64,000 nucleotides of DNA from Lysinibacillus sp. SGAir0095 (GCF_005491425.1 NZ_CP028083.1:1388001-1452000); one strand, 5' to 3'. Shown: positions 43,197-51,850, numbered from the stretch's first letter. A program made the numbers and translations. Notes: a model not told the origin generated them from the sequence alone.

Positions 43197-43867
43197 CCAT
43201 TTTTCACCGCCTTATAGCCAAGACCTCTTACTGTAACAATTTCAATTTCTGGCCAACCTCGAAATCTATCCCGTAATCGGTTGATATGAACATTCAGTGT
43301 GTGGTCATCTGTTTCGGATTCCATCCCCCAAATCTCATCCATTAGTTGAATACGGGTAAAAATCATGTTTGGATAAGATAGTAGCTTAAATAAAAGATAA
43401 AACTCTTTTTGCGGAATTGAAATAGCTTGATCTTCGCGAGATACCGTGAGTGAATCATAATTAAGTACAACTTTTCCGATGGTTAGTTTATGTTCGCTGG
43501 CAATCTGGGCTCTCCGCAAAAGCGCCTTAATTCGAAGTACCATCTCTTCCTCATCTACTGGCTTCGTCATATAATCATCAGTACCTGCAAGAAATCCTTG
43601 TTTTTTGTCCTTTGGCTCTTGCTTGGCTGTTACCATTAAAATCGGTAGATTCTTCCACGAGAGGCGAAGTTGACGTGTTAATTCATAGCCGTCCATATTG
43701 GGCATCATTAAATCAAGCACTACTAAATCAATTTGATGCTTTTCCATTAAATTAAGTGCAGCCACGCCATCCTCGGCGCCGTAGGTCTCAAAACCGTTCT
43801 GTGTTAAAACCGCACACATTAACTTTCGGGTATTTTTATCATCTTCTACTACTAATATTTTAATCAT
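43193..43867 (-). CDS. OmpR-family response regulator
   Basis: A 224-residue regulator. The receiver (1-115) has the acidic pair VEDDKN, the phosphoacceptor in LVVLDLMMPNMDGYE (Asp53 region), and Lys in MTKPVDEEEM. The C-terminal winged helix has HTLNVHINRLRDRF. First gene of the operon with its kinase. The ATG follows GGAGGTCAC. Target genes unknown; the divergent small leader and membrane gene at 44013 is the nearest candidate. Confidence 0.92.
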   Translation of the reverse strand: MIKILVVEDDKNTRKLMCAVLTQNGFETYGAEDGVAALNLMEKHQIDLVVLDLMMPNMDGYELTRQLRLSWKNLPILMVTAKQEPKDKKQGFLAGTDDYMTKPVDEEEMVLRIKALLRRAQIASEHKLTIGKVVLNYDSLTVSREDQAISIPQKEFYLLFKLLSYPNMIFTRIQLMDEIWGMESETDDHTLNVHINRLRDRFRGWPEIEIVTVRGLGYKAVKNG

Positions 43868-44012
43868 ATATAGTGACCTCCAACTTAGTATAGTTAATTA
43901 AATTATAACTATAAAATGTAAACTGAAAATAAATTAGGTTTTTTCGTCCAGTTGATATTCAGTTTACTTTGTCCTGCTATAGTATGGTTGTTCAAAAATT
44001 GGAGGAATATTT

Positions 44013-44087
44013 ATGCTGAAACTCAAACTGCGAAATATTAAAAAAGCGGATTCTAGCGGTTCTATATACGGGGAGGAAAGGGTATGA
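44013..44087 (+). CDS. 24-codon leader peptide overlapping the next gene
   Basis: MLKLKLRNIKKADSSGSIYG plus EERV; RBS GGAGG 7 bases upstream. Its TGA overlaps the ATG of the next gene (ATGA at 44084-44087), and the next RBS GGGGAGG lies inside it. Translational coupling is likely. It could instead be the start of a lost gene. Confidence 0.5.
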   Translation: MLKLKLRNIKKADSSGSIYGEERV

Positions 44088-44704
44088 CCTTGTCGCCTGC
44101 TTTCCGTAAACTAGTGCTCACTCTACACATAATCTCTACAATGGTATGGCTCGGCTCAGCTGCGGCTTATATACCCATAGCAAGCTATGTCCTAACTAAT
44201 CAAGGTGCCCAGATGATAAGATCCGGTATCCAGATAATGTCCATGGTTGTTAATTTTATAGTTCTCCCCGTGGCTTTTATATCACTTTTCACTGGTTTGG
44301 TATTATCGCTTGGCACTAAGTGGGGGCTATTCCGTCATTATTGGATTTTGATTAAGCTTTTGCTTACGGTCTTTGCAGTCTCTATGTTGGTTGCCTATAC
44401 AGTAGAACTTAGCCATGCGGCATCCATAGCAGCCCAAGGAACATTGACGAGTATGGACATTGAAATATTGAAGGCTCCGATTCACATCACCCACCCGAGT
44501 GGAAGTGTGTTTATAGTTCTTGTGGCAACAATTTTGTCTGTATACAAACCAAAGGGTGTGACGAAGTATGGGTGGCGGAAGCAACAGGAAGTAAAAAGAA
44601 AGACAGACCCGATACCACATTCAACTCCACGCTGGTTAAAAAGGATTGGATTAGCCGCCGTGATAATACTCTTACTAATCATAGGTCTAGTCACGTTCAT
44701 CTAG
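44084..44704 (+). CDS. DUF2269-like integral membrane protein
   Basis: A 206-residue protein with four to five helices (VLTLHIISTMVWLGSAAAYI, NFIVLPVAFISLFTGLVLSL, HYWILIKLLLTVFAVSML, SGSVFIVLVATILSVY, and IGLAAVIILLLIIGLVTFI). The His in TLHI and W-G pattern and the IK..L segment resemble DUF2269-type predicted haem-like membrane proteins. Role unknown. Translation is coupled to the short leader. Divergent from the two-component operon. Confidence 0.7.
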   Translation: MTLSPAFRKLVLTLHIISTMVWLGSAAAYIPIASYVLTNQGAQMIRSGIQIMSMVVNFIVLPVAFISLFTGLVLSLGTKWGLFRHYWILIKLLLTVFAVSMLVAYTVELSHAASIAAQGTLTSMDIEILKAPIHITHPSGSVFIVLVATILSVYKPKGVTKYGWRKQQEVKRKTDPIPHSTPRWLKRIGLAAVIILLLIIGLVTFI

Positions 44705-44790
44705 GAGTTCAGTAAGTTAAGCTCTTACTGCAGTTAGTCTCTAGTCTGAGCAAAAACATATGAAATTATGAAAAGAAATTGAGGGAAATA

Positions 44791-45930
44791 ATGAGTAAAA
44801 TTGCAATGATTATAGGTGTTACATTGATTTTAACTTTTTACGGAGGTACAAGTTTTTATATTGGAAGAAAAATATATCAATGGCTTAAATTGCTTATCCC
44901 GCATATAAATGGAACGACATACGTAGTAATTTACGGTTTTTTCGCACTTTCGCTCATAATGGTATTTTTACCACTACCGACAGCAATTAAAGGTTTAATG
45001 AGCTGGATAGGCTCATATTGGATGGGGATATTAATATATCTGTTACTTTTCTTCCTCGTGGCGGACTTAGTTATCTGGCTATTAAGTATCTTGAAAATAA
45101 TACCTACGCCTATATCTCCAAATATTCATTTTAGTGCAGGTTTGGCTGCTATTTTGTTAACAATCAGCTTTGTTAGTTATGGCATATATAACGCAAATAG
45201 GATTAAAAACGTTTCCTATGATATAGAAATGGAAGAAAATGCGGCTGGCATGAAAATAGTTTTAGTAAGTGATTTGCATTTAGGTGCCGTAAATTCCGAA
45301 AAACGTCTTGAAAACGTAGTTGAAAATATAAACAATCTTGAGCCGGATCTTGTTTGTATAGCGGGAGATATTTTTAATGATGATTTCAACACTTTAAAAA
45401 ATCCAGAAAAAGCAATTGATTTACTGAAGAGTATCAAGTCGGAATACGGGGTATATGGCAGCCTTGGAAATCATGACGGCGGAAAAACGTTTAATCAGAT
45501 GATTAAATTCCTAGAGAAAAGCGAAATACGGCTCCTAAATGATGAGTACGTTGTCATAGATGAACGGCTTGTTCTGTTCGGTCGAGTAGATCCTTCACCG
45601 ATTGGTGGTTTTGGTGGGATGGAAAGAAAAGAAATTACAGAAATCTTAGCTTCACTTGATACCACATTGCCAATTGTAGTCATGGATCATACGCCTACCA
45701 ACCTCGAGCAATATGGTGACGAAATTGATTTAATTCTTGCTGGTCATACGCACCGTGGCCAAATATTTCCGGGCAACTTAATAACAAATGCAATATTTGA
45801 TGTCGACTATGGACATTATCAAAAGGATGCCGACAGTCCACAAGTAATCGTTACATCTGGTGCAGGTACTTGGGGAATGCCAATGCGGGTAGGATCAAAT
45901 AATGAAGTTGTAAGTATTAATTTATATTAG
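44791..45930 (+). CDS. Membrane metallophosphoesterase (YkuE/YaeI-like)
   Basis: A 379-residue protein. About four helices in residues 1-140 precede a calcineurin-like phosphoesterase domain with SDLHLGAVNSE, AGDIFND, YGSLGNHDGG, VVMDHTPTN and LAGHTHRGQIFPG: all metal ligands (D-x-H, GD, GNHD, H, GHxH) are there. This type of enzyme hydrolyses lipid-linked phosphodiesters such as UDP-diacylglucosamine or cyclic nucleotides; the real substrate is unknown. The ATG at 44791 follows GAGGG. Confidence 0.87.
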   Translation: MSKIAMIIGVTLILTFYGGTSFYIGRKIYQWLKLLIPHINGTTYVVIYGFFALSLIMVFLPLPTAIKGLMSWIGSYWMGILIYLLLFFLVADLVIWLLSILKIIPTPISPNIHFSAGLAAILLTISFVSYGIYNANRIKNVSYDIEMEENAAGMKIVLVSDLHLGAVNSEKRLENVVENINNLEPDLVCIAGDIFNDDFNTLKNPEKAIDLLKSIKSEYGVYGSLGNHDGGKTFNQMIKFLEKSEIRLLNDEYVVIDERLVLFGRVDPSPIGGFGGMERKEITEILASLDTTLPIVVMDHTPTNLEQYGDEIDLILAGHTHRGQIFPGNLITNAIFDVDYGHYQKDADSPQVIVTSGAGTWGMPMRVGSNNEVVSINLY

Positions 45931-46067
45931 AAAGATTCAAAGAGTGCATTTAAAAGATAAAAAGATTAAGTAAAAGGGGACATTGTAGTGGAAAAAAACT
46001 GAAATCATTACTAGAGGTAATTGTTTCTATTAATTAGTGGACCAAATGATTGGAGTGCTTAATATAA

Positions 46068-46337
46068 ATGTTTAATTTGTTTAGTGAAAAAAAGGAAACT
46101 TTAAAAAACTTAGTAGAAATTTGCGTATCCAACAGGGCATATTGTGATTCTGTGGTTTACGATTGTTTAGTAGGAAGAGATGATGTTGTAGTGAAAGATA
46201 GAGGGTGCAACTCATATTGTGAAATTTGTGACTATCACTTTTATGCATTTGTAAATGGTGAACTTATTTCTGAAGATAGTGCTAATGAGTTATTAGAAGA
46301 TATTGAAGAGGAATTGAAACTAAATTCAATTCAATAG
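46068..46337 (+). CDS. Cysteine-rich hypothetical protein (89 aa)
   Basis: MFNLFSEKKETLKNLVEICV with cysteines at ICVSNRAYCDSVVYDC and GCNSYCEICDYHF, including a CxxC that could bind zinc. Acidic, soluble. RBS GGAGTG. Family not recognised. Confidence 0.6.
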   Translation: MFNLFSEKKETLKNLVEICVSNRAYCDSVVYDCLVGRDDVVVKDRGCNSYCEICDYHFYAFVNGELISEDSANELLEDIEEELKLNSIQ

Positions 46338-46463
46338 AATAAAATTTGCACTTTAAGCTATGAAGTTCATACGCTGTCCGTATTCATTTTATATACTTCA
46401 TTTATATTTATGATTGTATTCCGATAATTGGCTAAAAATTAAGTTACTAAGGAGCTTTTTATA

Positions 46464-47219
46464 ATGGAAGATAATATAGAAGTAAACTTTGCAGAGTTAA
46501 AAGTAATTAGAACAGAAATTACAAAATTTATGATGTCTTATAAATTTGCATTGGAAGAGTTGAATACCAAAATTAATATTTTAAAGCAGGAATTTCAATA
46601 TGTTCACGACCACAATCCAATTGAACATGTAAGTTCTCGTTTAAAATCTCCTGAAAGTATCATAAAGAAGCTAAATACAAAGAACTACAACTTATCTTTG
46701 GATTCAATAAAAGAGAACGTAAGGGATATCGCTGGAATACGAATTAGCTGTTCATTTATCTCAGATATTTATGAATTGAGTGAAATGTTACAAAAACAGC
46801 AAGATCTTAAAGTCATTGAAATTAAAGATTACATTAAACAACCGAAATCAAATGGATATCAAAGTTTACATTTAATTTTGCAAGTTCCAGTTTTTATGAC
46901 AAATCGGGTAGAAGAAGTTTTTGTGGAAGTTCAAATTAGAACGATAGCTATGGATTTTTGGGCAAGTTTAGAACATAAAATATATTACAAATATAACAAG
47001 TCTGTACCAGAGCGCTTAAAAGAAGAATTAAAAGAAGCGGCAATAACTGCAGCACTGCTCGACAATAAGATGGAAAGACTCCGTAAAGAAATGAATGAGC
47101 TAAGAGATGCCTCAAAACAAATTAGCAGTATAGAAGAGATTAGTATTAACAATCAGCAATTTGTCTTACCACATGATTTGCTCTCACTTTTTCAAACAGA
47201 AAAAGATAAGGAGAAATAA
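46464..47219 (+). CDS. relP: Small alarmone synthetase (YwaC/RelP type)
   Basis: A 251-residue stand-alone (p)ppGpp synthetase without hydrolase or regulatory domains. HNPIEHVSSRLKSPESIIKK holds the RxKxxxSI nucleotide region; DIAGIRISCSFISDIYEL, KQPKSNGYQSLHLIL and EVQIRTIAMDFWASLEHKI are synthetase motifs. The HNPIEH and DFWASLEHKIYYK blocks and length match YwaC (RelP/SAS2) better than YjbM (RelQ). It transfers pyrophosphate from ATP to GDP/GTP; in B. subtilis ywaC is induced by cell wall stress via ECF sigma factors. RBS AAGGAGC. Followed by a 78-aa gene. Confidence 0.88.
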   Translation: MEDNIEVNFAELKVIRTEITKFMMSYKFALEELNTKINILKQEFQYVHDHNPIEHVSSRLKSPESIIKKLNTKNYNLSLDSIKENVRDIAGIRISCSFISDIYELSEMLQKQQDLKVIEIKDYIKQPKSNGYQSLHLILQVPVFMTNRVEEVFVEVQIRTIAMDFWASLEHKIYYKYNKSVPERLKEELKEAAITAALLDNKMERLRKEMNELRDASKQISSIEEISINNQQFVLPHDLLSLFQTEKDKEK

Positions 47220-47245
47220 ATCCATTAACAGGAGGAAGATAGTGG

Positions 47246-47482
47246 GTGAGCTATTTTACCATTGAATTAATTATATATGATATTACAGAAGATTATGAGC
47301 GTGTTATTAATGAGTTTCATTTACTTAATATAAAAGCTGGTAAAGAAGCTGTGGAATCTTTACTTAGAAATCTCGAATTTCAATATATAGGGAATAATGA
47401 TATATGGGGGTTTCAGAATAATAATATTATCGTAATTGCAGAAATCGTAGAAAAGAAGGTACTAGTGTCAAATAAAACATGA
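47246..47482 (+). CDS. Hypothetical protein (78 aa)
   Basis: MSYFTIELIIYDITEDYERV; short mixed strand-helix protein. GTG start with GGAGG 10 bases upstream. It begins 27 bases after the alarmone synthetase stop and is probably co-transcribed. No family recognised. Confidence 0.55.
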   Translation: MSYFTIELIIYDITEDYERVINEFHLLNIKAGKEAVESLLRNLEFQYIGNNDIWGFQNNNIIVIAEIVEKKVLVSNKT

Positions 47483-47574
47483 TTTCTAAAAGAAATAGAA
47501 TTATGTTTTGCCTTGTAGAATAGTTCCTCAGGTGTATTATAGGCATTAAGATTAATAAATTCTTTTAAAAATAC

Positions 47575-47656
47575 AAAAAGAGCGTCAGACCAAACTAATT
47601 TTCTTCTCAAAAATTAGTTTTTCGACGCTCTGTGGACCGTAAAAGTACGGTCCTTA
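47575..47656. terminator. Two adjacent hairpins
   Basis: GAGCGTC..AAACTAATTTT with AAAAATTAGTTTTTCGACGCTC (47581-47630) and GGACCGT-AAAAGT-ACGGTCC with T-rich tail (47633-47652). They end transcription between the alarmone operon and the convergent NmrA-type gene. On the minus strand the bases 47480-47610 read like a protein scrap (NAYNTPEELFYKAKHNSIS) of unknown origin. Confidence 0.7.
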
Positions 47657-47691
47657 TTTATACAATTTTAAATTCGATTTCCTTCATTCTT

Positions 47692-48339
47692 CTAATTCTT
47701 ATCCGTTGTTGACGCCATGATAAGTTCTTTTCCATAAGTAGATGAATCAAGTAATGCTTTAAGCATTACTTGTGCTACATCTGCGCGATTTGTTCGAGGA
47801 GCTCTAGGCATTTTATAACCAGTTGCTGCGTCACGAACAAGTGGATTTGCCATTTTCTCCCCATTAAACAATGGACCGGGGTGAACAGTTGTCCAATCTA
47901 AACCGGAATCTTTAAATTTAATTTCGCCTGCCAAATGATCTTCAAAATTCCCTTTTAAGAAGCTGCGTGTACCGAACCGGTAAGGATAGCGTGTATTATT
48001 AAATGTATTTCCAACACCTAAAGCAGACAAACTTACAATTCGTTTTACATTAGCAGCCTTCATTGCTGTAATTAAATTTGGTATCACCCATCCAAATAAT
48101 TTATCATTGCGATTTGACATGGAGTTACCAAGCGCCATCAACACAGCATCAACGCCTTTCAGTGCTGTAGTCAACGATTCAATATCATCTAGATTCCCTG
48201 TGAAAACTGTTAAATTCTTTTGTGTTTGTATAGCTTCTGGACGTCTGACATATGCTCTTACCTCGTAACCTTTTTCTAAACTTTGTTTCATTAATTCTTG
48301 ACCAGTTCTGCCAGTTGCACCAATTACTAATACCTTCAT
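47692..48339 (-). CDS. NAD(P)-binding NmrA/SDR-like oxidoreductase
   Basis: A 215-residue Rossmann-fold protein: VLVIGATGRTGQELMKQSLE is the GxxGxxG dinucleotide loop, and KRIVSLSALGVGN, DWTTVHPGPLFNG are typical of the atypical SDR group of YwnB/flavin reductase B-like proteins. Reaction unknown; possibly NADPH sensor or quinone reductase. Divergent from a TetR regulator. Confidence 0.85.
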   Translation of the reverse strand: MKVLVIGATGRTGQELMKQSLEKGYEVRAYVRRPEAIQTQKNLTVFTGNLDDIESLTTALKGVDAVLMALGNSMSNRNDKLFGWVIPNLITAMKAANVKRIVSLSALGVGNTFNNTRYPYRFGTRSFLKGNFEDHLAGEIKFKDSGLDWTTVHPGPLFNGEKMANPLVRDAATGYKMPRAPRTNRADVAQVMLKALLDSSTYGKELIMASTTDKN

Positions 48340-48458
48340 CACGCTTCTACTCCTTTATTCTCTTTTACCGTTCGTTTCTATTTATCAGCTTATAGTATAA
48401 TTCTATGAAATTTTTTATTATAATTAAACTACAAAAAGAAACAAGGTGTTGCATTTTC

Positions 48459-49049
48459 ATGGGAGAATATTCAAATAAAACAGCGCAAACAAAAAAAAGG
48501 ATTAAACAGGCGCTTTTAGAATTACTGGATAAAGAAAGCATCAATCATATCAGTACAAGTCAAATAGCTAGAATGGCCGAGATTAATCGAGTGACGCTAT
48601 ATCGGCATTTTGAGGATAAGTGGGATATTTTAGAGAGTATCGAAAATGATTTTTTGACGCAATTAATTGAACCACATTCAAAGATGCGATTGAGGATACA
48701 AAATGAGAATAAATTACAAATAAATCACCCGGGAGATGAACTCATTCAATTTTTGAATGTTTTTCGTGAAAATCTTTCGGTATTAAAAGTTTTAATGAAT
48801 AATCATGGGGACAGCGACTTCACAAATAAAATGCTGAAATTTTTAATAAAGTTGGAGCAGCTTTCCCATCCATATTTAGAACTCAATATCTCAATTACTG
48901 AAAAAGAACTCTTTTCCTACTATACGATTTCATCACTGATTGGAATGGTTCAATTTTGGATAAGCCACCCAAATTACACGACAGAAACAATGGCACAATT
49001 CTTCTTTAAGATGCGGTTAGGAGCAATAAAAGAACTGTCTAATAAGTAA
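48459..49049 (+). CDS. TetR/AcrR family regulator
   Basis: A 196-residue regulator. TKKRIKQALLELLDKESINH and ISTSQIARMAEINRVTLYRH with FEDKWDI form the DNA-binding domain; the C-terminal half is of the TetR_C_7/8 type. The ATG at 48459 follows AAGGTG. It probably represses the divergent NmrA-type gene and itself. Confidence 0.87.
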   Translation: MGEYSNKTAQTKKRIKQALLELLDKESINHISTSQIARMAEINRVTLYRHFEDKWDILESIENDFLTQLIEPHSKMRLRIQNENKLQINHPGDELIQFLNVFRENLSVLKVLMNNHGDSDFTNKMLKFLIKLEQLSHPYLELNISITEKELFSYYTISSLIGMVQFWISHPNYTTETMAQFFFKMRLGAIKELSNK

Positions 49050-49092
49050 AAAGAGTGCGATTATAAAGATATAACATAATTCTGTTTTTTAA

Positions 49093-49153
49093 GATACTCA
49101 ATAATCAAGCGCTATTCTTGAAAAAGAATTATGCCTTGTTCAGTTAAAAGGCT
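49093..49153 (+). repeat. Hairpin repeat copy, right arm decayed
   Basis: CTCAATAATCAAGCGCTATTCTTGAAAAAGAATTATGCC, then TTGTTCAGTTAAAAGGCTAG. The first copy of the third tract. AAGTAACGGATGCGTTAATA lies at 49250 before the Nudix gene. Confidence 0.7.
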
Positions 49154-49291
49154 AGTGGAAATCGAAGTGAAAATAATCTCATCAAGTTGGGGGTTTGAAG
49201 GAAAATCAACTGTCTTTGTCAAAGTATTATCCTAAATGTTCATTTTAAAGTAACGGATGCGTTAATAAGGAAGCAGTGATAATGGAGGTCT

Positions 49292-49723
49292 ATGATGCGG
49301 AAAAAACAAATTAGAGCAATAGCTATTTGTGTATTTAGGAAAGGCGATTCGATACTTGTAGCTGAAGGCATTGATGTAGTAAAGGGTGATCATTTCTATC
49401 GACCAATTGGCGGAGGAATTGAATACGGGGAGACAAGTTCTGATGCATTAAAGAGAGAAATGCTTGAAGAAATCGAGGCAAAAATAAATAATTTAAATTA
49501 TTTAGGTACAATTGAAAACATATTTACTTTTAACGGTGACCTTGGACACGAAGTAGTTTTTGTGTATGATGCTGAATTTGTTGATAAGTCCTTTTACGAT
49601 AAGTCTTCTTTTCTTGGACAAGAAGATAATGGTGCAACCTTCAAATTGCTTTGGAAGCCAATTAGCGATTTTACAAATAATAAATTAAATTTAGTTCCGG
49701 ACGGATTACTCGATTTGCTTTAG
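49292..49723 (+). CDS. Nudix hydrolase
   Basis: A 143-residue protein with a complete Nudix box: G41-x5-E47-x7-R55E56-M-L-E59E60, in GGGIEYGETSSDALKREMLE. It hydrolyses nucleoside diphosphate derivatives; substrate unknown. KGDHFYRPIGGG and GHEVVFVYDAEF belong to the ADP-ribose/MutT-like branch. ATG (two in tandem at 49292/49295) after ATGGAGG. It lies in a unit bounded by AAGTAACG and a hairpin. Confidence 0.85.
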   Translation: MMRKKQIRAIAICVFRKGDSILVAEGIDVVKGDHFYRPIGGGIEYGETSSDALKREMLEEIEAKINNLNYLGTIENIFTFNGDLGHEVVFVYDAEFVDKSFYDKSSFLGQEDNGATFKLLWKPISDFTNNKLNLVPDGLLDLL

Positions 49724-49781
49724 AACACAAAATAAATTAAGAACCTTCTTACTTGTACAAATTGGGCAACATTCTCTTAAT

Positions 49782-49980
49782 ATAGCTAAAATTGTGAAGA
49801 AATACATTTAAGCTATCGGATGCTTTACTTCTTACTTCAATAACATTCTACGACAATTTGGCGCAATTCTTTAATAGGAGTTGTGCTTTTTTTCATCCAA
49901 TAGTACCCTGTGGTAATTGTTGGATGATTTTTATACAATAAAAAAATCTCATTTCTGTTATAGGGCCTGATTGTGAGTAG
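49782..49980 (+). repeat. Leader plus hairpin unit without a gene (empty unit)
   Basis: The shared leader (TATAGCTAAAATTGTGAAGA, ATACATTTAAGCTATCGG) is followed at once by TACGACAATTTGGCGCAATTC and a hairpin, then an extra right arm TTTCTGTTATAGGGCCTGATTG at 49953. No reading frame lies between leader and hairpin. It looks like two units with the gene lost. Confidence 0.7.
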
Positions 49981-50156
49981 CCCTTATACTGTGTACTAGA
50001 ACCAAAATATTCAATAGAGGGAATATGAATTATTTAATGAAGACTTGGAAGATGTTAACTTAAAACAGGAAAACTAACATTATAAAGATTGAACATTATC
50101 AACCATTTGTAGTAGATTAAATACTATAAGTACATTGTAAAATAATGGAGGATTTT

Positions 50157-50459
50157 ATGAAAAAATCAATTATTGGAGTTTTATCTCTGTCACTAGCTTT
50201 ATCAGTACTACCAGTATCTACTACAAATGTGGTACAAGCTGCTACAAAAGAAGTAAAATATGAAACTTGTAAGGAGCTTAATAAAGTTTATAAAAATGGG
50301 GTACGATCTTCTAAGGATGTTAAAAATGCAGTTTACAGTAAGAAAAATAAGAAAACTACTTACAAAAATACATCAGCAGCTGTAAGTGCGAATCTGTACA
50401 AATTAAATATACATTTGGATAATGATAAAGATAAAATAGCTTGTGAAAAAAATAACTAA
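50157..50459 (+). CDS. Secreted Excalibur-domain protein
   Basis: A 100-residue exported protein. Signal peptide MKKSIIGVLSLSLALSVLPV ending AAT near residue 30. The mature part has CKELNKVYKNGVRSSKDVKN and a C-terminal DNDKDKIACEKN, an Excalibur calcium-binding motif (D.D.D.IACE) with two cysteines. Extracellular role unknown. The ATG at 50157 uses GGAGG at 50147-50151; an ATG at 50145 overlaps that RBS. Confidence 0.75.
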   Translation: MKKSIIGVLSLSLALSVLPVSTTNVVQAATKEVKYETCKELNKVYKNGVRSSKDVKNAVYSKKNKKTTYKNTSAAVSANLYKLNIHLDNDKDKIACEKNN

Positions 50460-50460
50460 T

Positions 50461-50532
50461 TTATACAACAATTTGGCGCAATTCTTGAAAAGGAATTGTG
50501 CCTTCTTCAGCTAAAGGGCCAGGTTGAGTAAC
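50461..50532 (+). repeat. Hairpin repeat copy
   Basis: TATACAACAATTTGGCGCAATTC-TTGAAAAG-GAATTGTGCC with spacer TTCTTCAGCTAAAGGGCC, closing AGGTTGAGTAAC. The shared leader follows: TATGTTAGAAT at 50553-50563 and CACTTTAACGAAGCAG. Confidence 0.85.
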
Positions 50533-50636
50533 CCTAAAGGGAATTGGCTAGTTATGTTAGAATATTTTGAGATAATGAAAGAATTCACTTTAACGAAGCA
50601 GGATATTAAGAGAATAAGTATTATTGGGGTGATTAG

Positions 50637-50900
50637 ATGAAATATACTTGTCCTTGCTGTGGTTATAAAACATTAGAGGAAGAACCTCCAGGAAAACACG
50701 ACATATGTAGTATCTGTTTTTGGGAAGATGATGAGGTTCAGTATAATGACCCAGATTATGAGGGTGGTGCAAACATACCATCTTTAAGAAAAGCACAGAA
50801 AAATTATGTATTATTTAGGGCTTGTGAGGAAAGGTGTATTGAGTTTGTAAGAGAACTGAATGAAAATGATGTAAAAGATCTTGATTGGAAACCATTATAG
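50637..50900 (+). CDS. CPCC-family cysteine-rich protein
   Basis: An 87-residue protein, essentially the CPCC domain alone: MKYTCPCCGYKTLEEEPPGK, DICSICFWEDDEV and EGGANIPSLRKAQKNYVLF. Two CxxC pairs likely bind one zinc. It is a paralogue of the protein at 22103 (same CPCC, CxIC, FWEDD and A.NY core) carried in a separate unit. RBS GGGGTGATT before the ATG. Function unknown. Confidence 0.82.
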   Translation: MKYTCPCCGYKTLEEEPPGKHDICSICFWEDDEVQYNDPDYEGGANIPSLRKAQKNYVLFRACEERCIEFVRELNENDVKDLDWKPL

Positions 50901-50916
50901 GTAGTTTAACCAAAAC

Positions 50917-50965
50917 AATAGATAGAAGGTTGATCGTTATTCAATTATAGGGCTCAATTCATGAA
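50917..50965 (+). repeat. Truncated hairpin repeat (left flank only)
   Basis: ATAGAAGGTTGATCGTTATTC, AATTATAGGGCTCAATTC then unrelated sequence. Left flank matches that at 32109. Confidence 0.5.
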
Positions 50966-51047
50966 GAGCGTAAAGGAATGTTCTTAAACTTTGGAGCAAT
51001 TTAGTAATATGGAAGTTATAAAGATGGAAATGTATAGGGGGGATATT

Positions 51048-51245
51048 TTGATTGCCTTAAAAGAGTTTACATCAAGTTTTTTACTTATAGTCAGTTGGCT
51101 TATATTTGCTGTAAGTGCCTATTTACTTTATTGGACAATCATTATGCCTTTACTAGCGCTCATTCCTTTTCTTATTTCTTTGAGTTCTGGTTTATTATGT
51201 TTCTATTGTTCAAGAAAACTTGACGATAAGAAAAAGAAGAAATAG
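51048..51245 (+). CDS. Small membrane protein (65 aa)
   Basis: Two helices (FLLIVSWLIFAVSAYLLYW and LLALIPFLISLSSGLLCFY) and a lysine-rich tail. TTG at 51048 is chosen for AGGGGGG 5 bases upstream; a longer frame begins at 50991 without RBS. Role unknown. Confidence 0.6.
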   Translation: MIALKEFTSSFLLIVSWLIFAVSAYLLYWTIIMPLLALIPFLISLSSGLLCFYCSRKLDDKKKKK

Positions 51246-51312
51246 TTACTCAACAATCTGGCGCTATTCTATAATACGAATCAGCGCTCGTTTTATTAAA
51301 GGGAAAGATTGG
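51246..51312 (+). repeat. Hairpin repeat copy
   Basis: TTACTCAACAATCTGGCGCTATTC, AATCAGCGCTCGTTTT and AAAGGGAAAGATTGGCAC. The AGCGCTCG variant is shared with the copy at 32821. ACGAACGGGGCAG..TTGTTGAATAA at 51388 precedes the next gene. Confidence 0.75.
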
Positions 51313-51425
51313 CACATATCTCACAAAGAAATATTGAATATATGTGTTAGTGTTTAAATAGGAAGTTTACGAAGCAATGTACTATTACGAACGGGGCAGT
51401 ATTGTTGAATAAAGGGGGATTGAGT

Positions 51426-51728
51426 GTGATAAATTTCATTATTCCTGTTGTTATTGTGTTATTAGTCTCTTTCATATTTTCGTCTATTTTTAAAGGGACA
51501 GATAAAGTGGATGAAGGTTTTAAAATAAATTACTTTAAATTGTCTTATAGAAGAAAGATGATTAGAACCCTAATAACTATTCCTATAATATCTTTGGCAT
51601 TCTTTGTTATTTATTTTTATACCGAAGCGAGTATAGGAGCAAACATACTTTTTGGTCTATTTTTCCTTATACTCTTTTCGGTTCAGCTAATCTATAACTT
51701 CTATATGTGGAAACAATATGAAAGATAA
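51426..51728 (+). CDS. Three-helix membrane protein (100 aa)
   Basis: INFIIPVVIVLLVSFIFSSI, LITIPIISLAFFVIYFYTEA and ILFGLFFLILFSVQLIYNFY are helices; ends MWKQYER. GTG at 51426 selected (AAAGGGGG 8 bases upstream). ATAACTAACATAACAATC directly follows the stop. No family recognised. Confidence 0.6.
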   Translation: MINFIIPVVIVLLVSFIFSSIFKGTDKVDEGFKINYFKLSYRRKMIRTLITIPIISLAFFVIYFYTEASIGANILFGLFFLILFSVQLIYNFYMWKQYER

Positions 51729-51850
51729 CTAACATAACAATCTTCAACATTCAGGCGTGATTCTTCAATATGAAGATCGCTTTTTTTCGTTATATGGCCG
51801 TATTGCAGCATAATCCTTTAAATAAAATTTGGATATTTATGTTAAAATTC
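51723..51850 (+). repeat. AACTAAC element, hairpin copy and shared -10 block
   Basis: GATAACTAACATAAC, then TTCAACATTCAGGCGTGATTC, AATATGAAGATCGC, TTTTTTTCGTTATATGGCCG and TATTGCAGCA, followed by TGGATATTTATGTTAAAATTC (extended -10 at 51840-51848). All modules are present in order in one copy. Confidence 0.8.

Noticed and set aside
47413-47610. Minus-strand 65-codon frame after the alarmone operon
   Set aside because: It spans the terminator hairpin and overlaps the end of the 78-aa gene; part may be a fossil but it is not an intact gene.
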